This document shows, one piece after another, positions 1-6,580 of a DNA stretch of 8,946 bases (position 1 is its first letter; every line of letters starts with the position of its first letter). The notes under the pieces were generated by a model. The model saw only the letters and a program-made list of their open reading frames with translations, did no database searches and was not told the origin of the DNA. The position numbers and the translations under genes are program-made. The DNA lies in the NCBI GenBank assembly GCA_030049955.1, contig JASIJX010000207.1, positions 1 through 8,946 on the forward strand, read 5' to 3'. This DNA is from Acidobacteriaceae bacterium. Its GTDB lineage: Bacteria > Acidobacteriota > Terriglobia > Terriglobales > Acidobacteriaceae.

Positions 1-2
1 CC

Positions 3-236
3 GCTCAGTGCGTGGCGGTGGAGTTTCTTCGCCGACGAGAGCCTCTGTCAGCGGATGGTTACCGCATGCCCCTCTATCCCGTGCCTGCGGTGATTGCCCT
101 TGCCGGCTGGCTCTATATCGCCTTCAGCAGCGGTTGGCACTATGTAGCGATTGGCCTCGGAACCGTGGCTGCGGGAGCGGCGATCTATCTTCTCAAGGCC
201 AAGCAGGCGCAGGAGTGGCCCTTCACGGCGCTATGA
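3..236 (+). CDS. APC-superfamily permease, C-terminal fragment (5' end outside window)
   Basis: The reading frame is open from the left edge, so only about the last 77 residues of a longer gene are present; an in-frame GTG at 12 is unlikely to be the true start. The piece opens with a basic cytoplasmic stretch (FLRRREP), then a short RMPLYPVPA motif, then two hydrophobic segments (about VIALAGWLYIAFSSGW and YVAIGLGTVAAGAAIYLL), and ends in a polar tail. A basic loop, then a MPLYP-P motif, then two last helices is what I know from the C-terminus of amino-acid/polyamine/organocation (APC) permeases. The substrate cannot be read from this fragment. The stop codon overlaps the start of the sugar kinase (ATGA at 233-236), so the permease most likely imports the compound the next two enzymes act on. 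Family assignment is moderate; another secondary transporter is possible. Confidence 0.6.
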   Translation, partial: AQCVAVEFLRRREPLSADGYRMPLYPVPAVIALAGWLYIAFSSGWHYVAIGLGTVAAGAAIYLLKAKQAQEWPFTAL

Positions 237-1156
237 AGAAATACGACATCGCGGTGGTTGGAGAAATCTACGTGGACCACATCTTCACCGGCTTTGCGCA
301 ATGGCCACAGCCCGGTGAAGAGGTGTTTACGAACGAATATGCGCAGGAGGTGGGCGGCGGCGCAGCAATCACTGCCTGCGCGCTGGGCAGGTTGGGCCGC
401 GCGGTGAGCCTGATCGGCGTGGTGGGCGAAAAAGAGTTCCAGTGGTTCGCCGACCGGCTCGCCTCTTTTGACGTTTCGACTGCACACCTGCGTAGCGGTG
501 TGGCTGATAGCGGCGTAACGGTGAGCGTTTCAAGCAGTGTTGATCGGTCTTTCTTCACATACACGGGCGCGAATCTGCATCTCGAAGATTTACTAGCCGG
601 CGGCGCGATACTGGGCCATCTCAGCGATGCCCGGCATGTCCACTTCGCGCTGCCAATTTCGGCGGGACTGGTGGCGCTGCTGTTGCCTGCACTGCACGAC
701 GCCGGCTGCACTACGTCACTCGACGTGGGCCACCAAGTGCGCTGGCTCACCGACCCGGCGAACCTGAAAACCTGCTCGACCGTACACTACCTGCTGCCCA
801 ACGAGCGCGAAGCAAAAATCCTATGCGAGGGCGATGCGAACGATTACCTGAGCTTTACGCGCATCAACGGATGGCCGAGCGGAGTGGTAAAGATGGGCGC
901 GCGCGGCGCGATGATGCGCGGTCCGGATGGGACCATTGCCGTGCCTGCGCTGCACGTGGAGGCCGTAGATACGACTGGAGCGGGCGACGCCTTCAATGCG
1001 GGTTTTATCGACGGGCTACTGGACGGCGAGGCCGGCGAGGAATGCCTGCGGCGCGGCTGCGTTTGCGGCGGACTTTCCGCCCGGGCGGTGGGTGCGCTGC
1101 GCGGGCTGCCCACGCGAAGCGATCTGGAACGCTGCTACGAGGAGATGTATGGGTAA
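233..1156 (+). CDS. PfkB/ribokinase-family carbohydrate kinase
   Basis: A 307-residue cytoplasmic kinase that transfers phosphate from ATP to a sugar or sugar-like substrate. The N-terminus (KKYDIAVVGEIYVDHI) is the usual first strand of the fold. The substrate-side glycine motif is at about 41-48 (GGGAAITA), followed by LGRLG and an IGVVGEKEF stretch. An LLPNEREA motif lies at 187-194. The second PfkB signature, DTTGAGDAF, begins near residue 246, with catalytic base Asp252 and the anion hole GAGD. Length fits the family. The frame is open upstream to position 8, but I chose the ATG at 233 because family homology begins there and it forms an ATGA overlap with the permease stop, implying translational coupling. 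The substrate is not readable. The usual GG-N-A motif is altered (ITA instead of NVA), which may matter for specificity. Being wedged between a permease and a GH4 enzyme suggests it phosphorylates an imported glycoside. Confidence 0.9.
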   Translation: MKKYDIAVVGEIYVDHIFTGFAQWPQPGEEVFTNEYAQEVGGGAAITACALGRLGRAVSLIGVVGEKEFQWFADRLASFDVSTAHLRSGVADSGVTVSVSSSVDRSFFTYTGANLHLEDLLAGGAILGHLSDARHVHFALPISAGLVALLLPALHDAGCTTSLDVGHQVRWLTDPANLKTCSTVHYLLPNEREAKILCEGDANDYLSFTRINGWPSGVVKMGARGAMMRGPDGTIAVPALHVEAVDTTGAGDAFNAGFIDGLLDGEAGEECLRRGCVCGGLSARAVGALRGLPTRSDLERCYEEMYG

Positions 1157-2537
1157 AGTGGCCTGTATTGGCGGCGGAGGCGTGCGCACGCCACTGGTGA
1201 TCTTCGGCATTAACGAAAGCGCGCGTGAGCTTGGCGCCGATGAGGTCATGCTCTACGATCCCGATGTTGAGCGCGCGCGCATCATGGTCGCGCTGGGAAA
1301 CGCAGTTGTGGAGCGCGACGGAGGCTCATTGCGCGTACGCGCGGCCGAAAGGCTAGAAGAGGCAGTGGAGGGCGCGGATTTTGTGCTCAGCAGCATCCGC
1401 GTGGGCGGAATTGCCGCGCGCACGGCCGATGAGAATTCGGCGATCCGGCACGGATACCCCGGGCAGGAGACGACGGGGCCGGCCGGCCTGGCGATGGCGC
1501 TGCGCACGGTTCCGGTGGCCGTGGAGCAGGCGCGCGCGGTGCAGCGGCTTGCATCAAAGGCATGGCTGATCAATTTCACCAATCCAGCGGGGCTTATTAC
1601 GCAGGCGATTCTGCATCACGCGGGCGCGCGCGCGGTTGGCATATGCGATACGCCGTCAGAGTTGCTGCATCGTATCGCGATGGCATTGGGCGCGGAGCCT
1701 ACACAGGTACGCTGCGAGTATGTCGGGCTTAATCATTTGGGCTGGGTGCGCAGGATCGAACTGCACGGTGAGGATGTTATCGATCGCGTGCTGAATGATG
1801 ATCGAATGCTCGCGCAGCTTTATCCTGCGTCGATGTTCGATCCGGAGATGATTCGCAGCCTGCGGTTGATTCCTACCGAGTATCTTTATTTTTATTATTG
1901 CCGCAGCCGCGCGCTCAAGAACCAGAAGGCGCATGGCGGTACGCGGGGCGCAGGAATTGCGCGGCTAAACGATGCACTTTTCGCGCGGCTTGCAAAGCTG
2001 CTCGCGCAAAACGACCGGCGGGGGGCGCTGGCGGCTTACATGCAGTATCTCAATGAGCGGTCGGCGACATATATGAAGCTAGAGTCTACGGGAGAGACTG
2101 CTTTCGATGGGGACGCGCTCAACGAGGACCCATTTCGCGCCGCGAACGGATATCATCGCATTGCGCTGGACGTGATGAAAGCGCTACGCGGCACGGAGCC
2201 GCAACGGCTGATCGTGAATGTGCTCAACCGTGGCTCGATTGACGGCGTGGCAGACGATGATGTGGTGGAGGTTCCGTGCTCCATTGGGAGTGGCAGCATT
2301 GCGCCCGAGCGCTGCGGCGCGCTGCCGGCTGCTGTGCGCGGGCTTGTTCTCGCGGTCAAGGAGTATGAGCGCGCAGCGATCGAGGCGGCGCTTACTGGAT
2401 CGAGATTACTGGCGCGCAAGGCGATGCTTCTTTATCCGGCGATCGGCGAATGGGAGCCTTCGGCGGGACTGCTCAGTGATTTGCAGTGCTCGTGTTCGTT
2501 GGATGAGGATGCTGCTTCCCTGCCCTTACGGAGTTGA
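1149..2537 (+). CDS. Glycoside hydrolase family 4, probable 6-phospho-glycosidase
   Basis: A 462-residue GH4 enzyme. The family cleaves glycosides by an NAD+- and divalent-metal-dependent redox elimination rather than classical hydrolysis. Visible elements: N-terminal Rossmann motif (KVACIGGGGVRTP, residues 3-15); FTNPAG around Asn145; GICDTP, with the expected metal ligand Cys166 and adjacent Asp167; GLNHLGW, with Asn195 and metal-binding His196; and a Tyr-rich stretch near 245-250 (PTEYLYFYY) where the catalytic-base Tyr would lie. A C-terminal NRG..DGV..D..VEVPC block is typical. Length is normal. The start at 1149 is preceded by AGGAG four bases upstream and overlaps the kinase stop by 8 bp; the frame is open further upstream but that part is kinase shadow. 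The usual label is 6-phospho-beta-glucosidase, but CDTP is nearer the motif I recall for 6-phospho-alpha-glucosidases (CDMP), so stereochemistry and substrate are open. Confidence 0.9.
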   Translation: MGKVACIGGGGVRTPLVIFGINESARELGADEVMLYDPDVERARIMVALGNAVVERDGGSLRVRAAERLEEAVEGADFVLSSIRVGGIAARTADENSAIRHGYPGQETTGPAGLAMALRTVPVAVEQARAVQRLASKAWLINFTNPAGLITQAILHHAGARAVGICDTPSELLHRIAMALGAEPTQVRCEYVGLNHLGWVRRIELHGEDVIDRVLNDDRMLAQLYPASMFDPEMIRSLRLIPTEYLYFYYCRSRALKNQKAHGGTRGAGIARLNDALFARLAKLLAQNDRRGALAAYMQYLNERSATYMKLESTGETAFDGDALNEDPFRAANGYHRIALDVMKALRGTEPQRLIVNVLNRGSIDGVADDDVVEVPCSIGSGSIAPERCGALPAAVRGLVLAVKEYERAAIEAALTGSRLLARKAMLLYPAIGEWEPSAGLLSDLQCSCSLDEDAASLPLRS

Positions 2538-2639
2538 GCACGCTGCGCAATCTCCTAGAAGCGGGGGCTTCACCTATGACTGTAGCGGGGACCTGGAGAT
2601 CTTTGGCTACAGCCGGTCAGGAGACCGGCGCTACTCCTT
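2538..2639. other. Convergent intergenic spacer (GH4 / dehydratase)
   Basis: This short gap separates two genes that converge. It contains two adjoining inverted repeats: CTGTAGC/GCTACAG (2580-2586 with 2606-2612) and GCCGGTC/GACCGGC (2612-2618 with 2623-2629). A third, competing pairing GTAGCG/CGCTAC (2582-2587 with 2629-2634) is also possible. No open frame here looks like a gene. Confidence 0.6.
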
Positions 2640-2640
2640 T
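2612..2640 (+). terminator. Probable rho-independent terminator of the permease-kinase-GH4 operon
   Basis: A perfect 7-bp GC-rich stem (GCCGGTC/GACCGGC) with an AGGA loop lies 74 bp after the GH4 stop. It is followed after a few bases by TCCTTTT on the + strand. The T tract is short and interrupted, so it may be weak. Reading on the - strand, no T-run follows the stem, so it would not serve the dehydratase the same way. Confidence 0.45.
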
Positions 2641-4355
2641 TAGCGGATGACTTCTTCGGCGGGCTCGAGGAAATCGAAATCGCAGCCCTCGTTGGCCTGG
2701 GTTACGTGTTCGCGGTAAAGAGCGAGATAGCCGCGCTTGTCGGGATCGGATGGACGCTGCCAGGCGGCGCGGCGAGCGGCAAGCTCTTCTTCGCTTACCA
2801 GCAGGTCGAGTTTACGGTTGGGAATGTCGAGCTGGATCAGATCGCCATCGCGGACGAGGGCGAGCGGGCCGCCGACGTAGCTCTCAGGCGCGACGTGGAG
2901 AACGCAGGCGCCGTAGGCCGTTCCGCTCATGCGCGAGTCCGAGATACGAACCATATCGCGGATTCCCTTTTCGAGCAGCTTTTTGGGGATGGGCAGCATG
3001 CCCCACTCCGGCATGCCGGGTCCGCCAAGCGGGCCGGCGTTCTGCAGCACCAGGACGGAGTTCTCGTCGACGACGAGATCAGGGCTGTCGACGCGCTGCT
3101 CCATATCGGCGAAGTCTTTGAAGACGACGGCCGGGCCGGTGTGCTGCCAGAATTTGCGGCTGGCGGCAGCGGCCTTGATGACGGCGCCATCGGGCGCGAG
3201 ACTGCCTCGGAGGATTGCTGTGCCGCCGTTTTCGACAAGCGGATTGGATCGCTCGCGGATGACCTGCGAGTTGTTCACCTTCGCGCCCTCGATGTTTTCG
3301 CCGATGGTTTTGCCGTTAACGGTAAGGCAGTCGGTGTGGAGAAGATCGGTGATTTCAGCCATGAGCGCGCGCAGGCCGCCGGCGTAATAGAAATCTTCCA
3401 TCAGGTACTCGCCGGAGGGGCGGATATTGGCGAGCACCGGAACTTTGTGCGAGATCTCATCGAAGATGCGGAGCGGCAGCTCGAAACCGCAACGGCGCGC
3501 GAGGGCGACGAGATGAATGATGGCGTTGGTCGAGCCACCGATGGCCATGTCGACGATGATGGCGTTGCGGAAGGAGTTCTGGCTGAGAATTTCTTTAGGC
3601 CTGAGATCTTCCCACGCCATCTCGACGACACGGCGGCCGGTGTCCATCGCCATGCGGGTGTGGTTCGAGTCGGCAGCGGGAATGGAGGACGCGCCGGGCA
3701 GCGTCATGCCGAGGACTTCGCTCATGGCCGTCATAGTGGAGGCAGTGCCCATGGTCATGCAGAAGCCAGGCGAGCGCGCGATGCCGGTTTCGATGACGCG
3801 CATCTCCTCATCGCCCATGGTTCCGGCGCAGCGCTCGGCCCAATACTTCCACACGTCGGTACCGCTGCCCAGCGGCTTGCCGTTCCAATTGCCGCGCAGC
3901 ATGGGACCAGCAGGCAGGTAGATGGCGGGCACGTTCATGCTGATGGCGCCCATGAGCAGGCCGGGAGTGGTTTTGTCGCAGCCGCCCATGAGCACTGCGC
4001 CATCGATGGGCAGGCTACGCAGCACCTCTTCAGTGTCCATCGCAAGAAGGTTGCGGTAGAGCATGGGGCTGGGCTTCATGTAGGTCTCGGTGATGGTGAA
4101 GGCCGGAACCTCGACGGGAAAACCACCGGCCTGCCAGACGCCGCGCTTGACGGCCTCGGCGCGCTCGCGCAGGTGTGCGTGGCAGGGATTGATCTCGCTC
4201 CAGGTGTTGACGATGCCGATGACCGGCTTGCCGATGAAGTCCTCGCGTTGAAAGCCTAGCTGCAGCATGCGCGAACGATGGCCGAAGGCCCGCATGGTGT
4301 TGGGACCGAACCAGTTATAACTGCGCAACTGTTCGGGCTTCTTTTTCGAGTTCAT
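2640..4355 (-). CDS. IlvD/Edd-family sugar-acid dehydratase (L-arabonate dehydratase-like)
   Basis: A 571-residue iron-sulfur dehydratase that should convert a sugar acid (aldonate) to its 2-keto-3-deoxy acid. Three cysteines expected to hold the [2Fe-2S] cluster are at 58 (NPCHAH), 126 (GGCDKTTP) and 199 (GFCMTMGTAS). Their spacing matches, within one residue, the ligands I recall for Rhizobium L-arabonate dehydratase. The catalytic serine is expected in DSRMSGTAYG, about Ser477. Other family blocks are GKPVIGIVNTW, AIGGSTNAIIHL and YAGGL. The N-terminus (RSYNWFG...RS) and the sequence overall resemble the sugar-acid branch more than branched-chain IlvD. In-frame ATGs exist at 4385, 4364 and 4355; I prefer 4355, where GAGAGG sits nine bases upstream. 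It begins inside the end of the MFS gene (41-bp overlap), so the two are co-transcribed. Substrate could be arabonate, xylonate, galactonate or fuconate; no aldolase or dehydrogenase in view decides this. Confidence 0.9.
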   Translation of the reverse strand: MNSKKKPEQLRSYNWFGPNTMRAFGHRSRMLQLGFQREDFIGKPVIGIVNTWSEINPCHAHLRERAEAVKRGVWQAGGFPVEVPAFTITETYMKPSPMLYRNLLAMDTEEVLRSLPIDGAVLMGGCDKTTPGLLMGAISMNVPAIYLPAGPMLRGNWNGKPLGSGTDVWKYWAERCAGTMGDEEMRVIETGIARSPGFCMTMGTASTMTAMSEVLGMTLPGASSIPAADSNHTRMAMDTGRRVVEMAWEDLRPKEILSQNSFRNAIIVDMAIGGSTNAIIHLVALARRCGFELPLRIFDEISHKVPVLANIRPSGEYLMEDFYYAGGLRALMAEITDLLHTDCLTVNGKTIGENIEGAKVNNSQVIRERSNPLVENGGTAILRGSLAPDGAVIKAAAASRKFWQHTGPAVVFKDFADMEQRVDSPDLVVDENSVLVLQNAGPLGGPGMPEWGMLPIPKKLLEKGIRDMVRISDSRMSGTAYGACVLHVAPESYVGGPLALVRDGDLIQLDIPNRKLDLLVSEEELAARRAAWQRPSDPDKRGYLALYREHVTQANEGCDFDFLEPAEEVIR

Positions 4356-5673
4356 TTCGGGCATCCTCTCCTGCGTATGCAACATGAATCTGTGTGGCCA
4401 GCAGTCCGGCCAGAATCATACAACCTGCGGCCACCCACAATCCCGCAGTGTAATTTCCGGTGACGTCGCGTAGATAACCAAAGAGCCAGGGGCCGACGAG
4501 ACCGCCCAGATTGCCGAGCGCGATGAGGCCCACGGCCGTGGCCGCGGCGGATTTGCCGAAGAGCGTGGTGGGTAGCGTCCAGAAGGCGGGCATGTAGGCC
4601 TGTGCAGTAAAACCGGTGAGGCATAAAAGCGCGACCATGATGCCGTCGTGGTTGCGGGCTATGACGGCCAGCGCCAGCGAGACGCCCGTTGCAAGTACGG
4701 GCAGCGCGGTGTGACGGCGCAGCTTTCCGGAGCGCTGCGTCAAGATGCCGTTACAGACGATGCCCAGCGCGCTGCATGCGTAGGGCAGGCCAGCGGCGAC
4801 CTGCCGCAAGCCGGCGGGCAGCGCCTTCATGGTGTTGGTGATGGAAGGCAGAAAGAAAATGAGCGCCTGGTTGCCGGCAACGATAAGAAAGAGGATGGCG
4901 ATGAGCAGAAATGTCTGCGGATTGCGGAGGGCATCCTGAATGCTGACGCGATGGGCTTTGACTTTGAGAGCTTCATCGGCGCGGAGCTGGTCGATGAGCC
5001 AGGTTCGCTCTTCATCGGGCAGCCAGTGCGCGCTTTGCGGGCGGTCGGCGAGATACCAGAGCGAGACGAATGCCATGATGAACGGCGGCACACCTTCGAG
5101 CCAAAATACCCAGCGCCAGCCTGGCAGACCGAGCCAATGAATGTGATCGAGAATCCAGCCGGAGATGGGGATTCCGGCGGCAATGGCGATGGGTTGCGCC
5201 AGCATGAAGTAACCCTTGGCGCGGGCACGGTCCTGCGGGCGGTACCAGTGCGAGATATAGAGGATGACGCCGGGGAAGAAACCAGCTTCCGCAATGCCGA
5301 GCAGAAGACGCAGCAGGTAGAATTGCGTGCTGACGTGAAGGGCGCCAAGGAAAGGCATCCCCAGGAATCCCATCATTGAGGCAAAGACGCCCCAAGCCAT
5401 CATGATGGCGGCGATGAGCTTGCGCGCGCTCCAGCGCTCCACCAGGAAGCCGGCGGGGATGTTCATGACGAGGAAGCCGAGGAAGAAGATGCCGGCGCCG
5501 AAGCCGATAACGGCGTCGTTGAACCCGGTGTCAGCTTCCATGCCCAGCTTGGCCACGCCCAGATTGGCGCGGTCCACGTAGGCCATGATGTATATCAGCA
5601 GCAAATATGGGATAAGTCTGCGCGTGACATGCACTCGCGTGCGCAGCGCTACGTCTCTCCCAGATTCGGCCAT
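4315..5673 (-). CDS. MFS transporter, anion:cation symporter (ACS)-type, probable sugar-acid importer
   Basis: A 452-residue inner-membrane protein with about 12 hydrophobic segments. The first helix ends in AYVDRANLGVA, the family's characteristic R-NL motif. After helix 2 comes FLVERWSARK, and the central block reads GIAEAGFFPGVILYISHWY followed by RARAKGYF. The large cytoplasmic loop carries the typical LADRPQSAHWLPDEE stretch (about 208-222). These features place it with the ACS family, whose members include the galactonate, glucarate and phthalate carriers. The ATG at 5673 has a GGAG nine bases upstream. Its 3' end overlaps the dehydratase start, so it most likely imports the acid which that enzyme dehydrates. 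The C-terminus is a charged tail (EDARNELEKEARTVAQL). The exact solute is inference. Confidence 0.88.
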   Translation of the reverse strand: MAESGRDVALRTRVHVTRRLIPYLLLIYIMAYVDRANLGVAKLGMEADTGFNDAVIGFGAGIFFLGFLVMNIPAGFLVERWSARKLIAAIMMAWGVFASMMGFLGMPFLGALHVSTQFYLLRLLLGIAEAGFFPGVILYISHWYRPQDRARAKGYFMLAQPIAIAAGIPISGWILDHIHWLGLPGWRWVFWLEGVPPFIMAFVSLWYLADRPQSAHWLPDEERTWLIDQLRADEALKVKAHRVSIQDALRNPQTFLLIAILFLIVAGNQALIFFLPSITNTMKALPAGLRQVAAGLPYACSALGIVCNGILTQRSGKLRRHTALPVLATGVSLALAVIARNHDGIMVALLCLTGFTAQAYMPAFWTLPTTLFGKSAAATAVGLIALGNLGGLVGPWLFGYLRDVTGNYTAGLWVAAGCMILAGLLATQIHVAYAGEDARNELEKEARTVAQL

Positions 5674-5833
5674 CCTGCTTTGCTCCGTTTTGCGCGGCTG
5701 GCTGGGCAGCTCGATCTGCCCTAGGCGCAGGATACAGGAATGGGCCGCGGGCGAAGGGGCGAGTCAGAGGGTGGGGCAGAAGGTTAGGATAGAAGCACAG
5801 TTATTTGAAGAACTTTTTACCGTTTGGAACGCC
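5674..5833. promoter_or_regulatory. Divergent control region between the MFS gene and lutA
   Basis: This 160-bp spacer must hold promoters for both outward-facing operons. On the - strand, TATCCT (complement of 5729-5734) is a possible -10, but no good -35 is seen. On the + strand, TAGGAT at 5785-5790 is a weak -10 candidate, and an AT-rich patch (5800-5825) precedes lutA. The clearest element is the near-palindrome at 5704-5721. Promoter positions are guesses from consensus likeness only. Confidence 0.5.
5704..5721. promoter_or_regulatory. 18-bp near-palindrome, candidate operator
   Basis: GGGCAG-CTCGAT-CTGCCC matches its own reverse complement at 16 of 18 positions (mismatch pair at positions 7 and 12). 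It lies 31 bp upstream of the MFS start and just downstream of the candidate - strand -10, where a repressor would block transcription. Sugar-acid operons are often run by GntR- or LacI-type repressors binding such sites, but no regulator gene is in the window. It could also be a hairpin in the leader RNA. Confidence 0.35.
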
Positions 5834-6580
5834 ATGCGCGCTTCGCTCTTCATCACCTGCTATAACGACACTTTGTTTCCCGAAACCGGGCGGGCCGTGG
5901 TGCGGTTGCTCGAACGGCTCGGTGTCACGCTCGATTTTCACCCCGAGCAGACCTGCTGCGGGCAGATGCACGCCAACACCGGCTTCCGGACCGAGGCCTT
6001 CAGCCTGGCGAAACGATTCGTGCGCATGTACCGGGATACCGAGAATGTCGTGATTCCGTCGTCGTCGTGCGTGGCGATGATCCGCGACCAGTACACTGGG
6101 CTATTTGAGGAACTGGGCGACGAGGGGTTGCGAAGCGAGCTTGCTTCTCTGCTGCCACGCGTGTTCGAGTTGAGCGAGTTTCTCATTGACCGGCTGGGCG
6201 CAGAAGACGTGGGCGCATACTTTCCGCACCGCGTGACTTATCACGCAAGCTGCCATGGGCTGCGTGGCCTGCAGTTGGGCGATCGTCCATTCCGGTTGCT
6301 CTCGAAAGTACGTGGAATCGATCTTGTTCCGCTCGAGAATCTGGACCGCTGCTGCGGATTCGGCGGGACGTTTTCGGTGAAGAACGGCGACGTTTCTTCG
6401 GCGATGCTCGCAACCAAGATGCAGGATGTGCTTGCGACCCGTGCCGAGTACTGCACGGCGCTGGACAACAGCTGCCTTATGCACCTTGAAGGCGCGATGC
6501 ACCGGCAGTTTGCGGGGATGAAGACCATTCACTTGGCGGAAATTCTGGCCAGCACACGAAAGGACGAGGCGCGCGCATGA
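5834..6580 (+). CDS. lutA: L-lactate utilization protein LutA (CCG-domain Fe-S protein)
   Basis: A 248-residue cytoplasmic protein of the LutABC complex, which oxidises L-lactate to pyruvate. Two cysteine-rich CCG domains are visible. The first has Cys9 (FITCYNDTLFP), Cys41-Cys42 (TCCGQ) and Cys79 (SSSC). The second has Cys140 (YHASCHGLRGL), Cys173-Cys174 (RCCGFGGTFS) and Cys214 (DNSC). The same layout occurs in the GlcF/HdrB-type subunits. The CYNDTLFP start and HASCHGLRGLQ block are typical of LutA, and the length is normal. The frame is open upstream to 5585, but homology begins at the ATG at 5834; its ribosome site is weak (GGA six bases upstream). The stop overlaps the lutB start (ATGA at 6577-6580). 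Assignment is firm because lutB and lutC follow. Confidence 0.93.
   Translation: MRASLFITCYNDTLFPETGRAVVRLLERLGVTLDFHPEQTCCGQMHANTGFRTEAFSLAKRFVRMYRDTENVVIPSSSCVAMIRDQYTGLFEELGDEGLRSELASLLPRVFELSEFLIDRLGAEDVGAYFPHRVTYHASCHGLRGLQLGDRPFRLLSKVRGIDLVPLENLDRCCGFGGTFSVKNGDVSSAMLATKMQDVLATRAEYCTALDNSCLMHLEGAMHRQFAGMKTIHLAEILASTRKDEARA

Noticed and set aside
8..232. Upstream extension of the PfkB kinase frame
   Set aside because: This part overlaps the permease in another frame and shows no kinase homology; the ATG at 233 fits the family N-terminus.
996..1148. Upstream extension of the GH4 frame
   Set aside because: It lies within the kinase's conserved C-terminus; the Rossmann motif begins right after the ATG at 1149, which has a good ribosome site.
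2218..2643. 141-residue + strand frame covering the GH4 3' end and the spacer
   Set aside because: Mostly out-of-frame GH4 sequence with Arg/Ser/Cys-rich shadow composition; it crosses the terminator hairpin.
2706..4259. 517-residue open frame on the + strand opposite the dehydratase
   Set aside because: It is a stop-free shadow caused by GC-rich codon use in the dehydratase. Its translation is rich in D/G/A/H with no recognisable domain, while the - strand frame has full IlvD/Edd motifs.
4648..5379. 243-residue open frame on the + strand opposite the MFS gene
   Set aside because: Low-complexity, charged translation with no motif; the - strand encodes clear transmembrane segments.
5585..5833. 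Upstream extension of the lutA frame
   Set aside because: It runs through the MFS 5' end and the divergent spacer; LutA homology begins at 5834.
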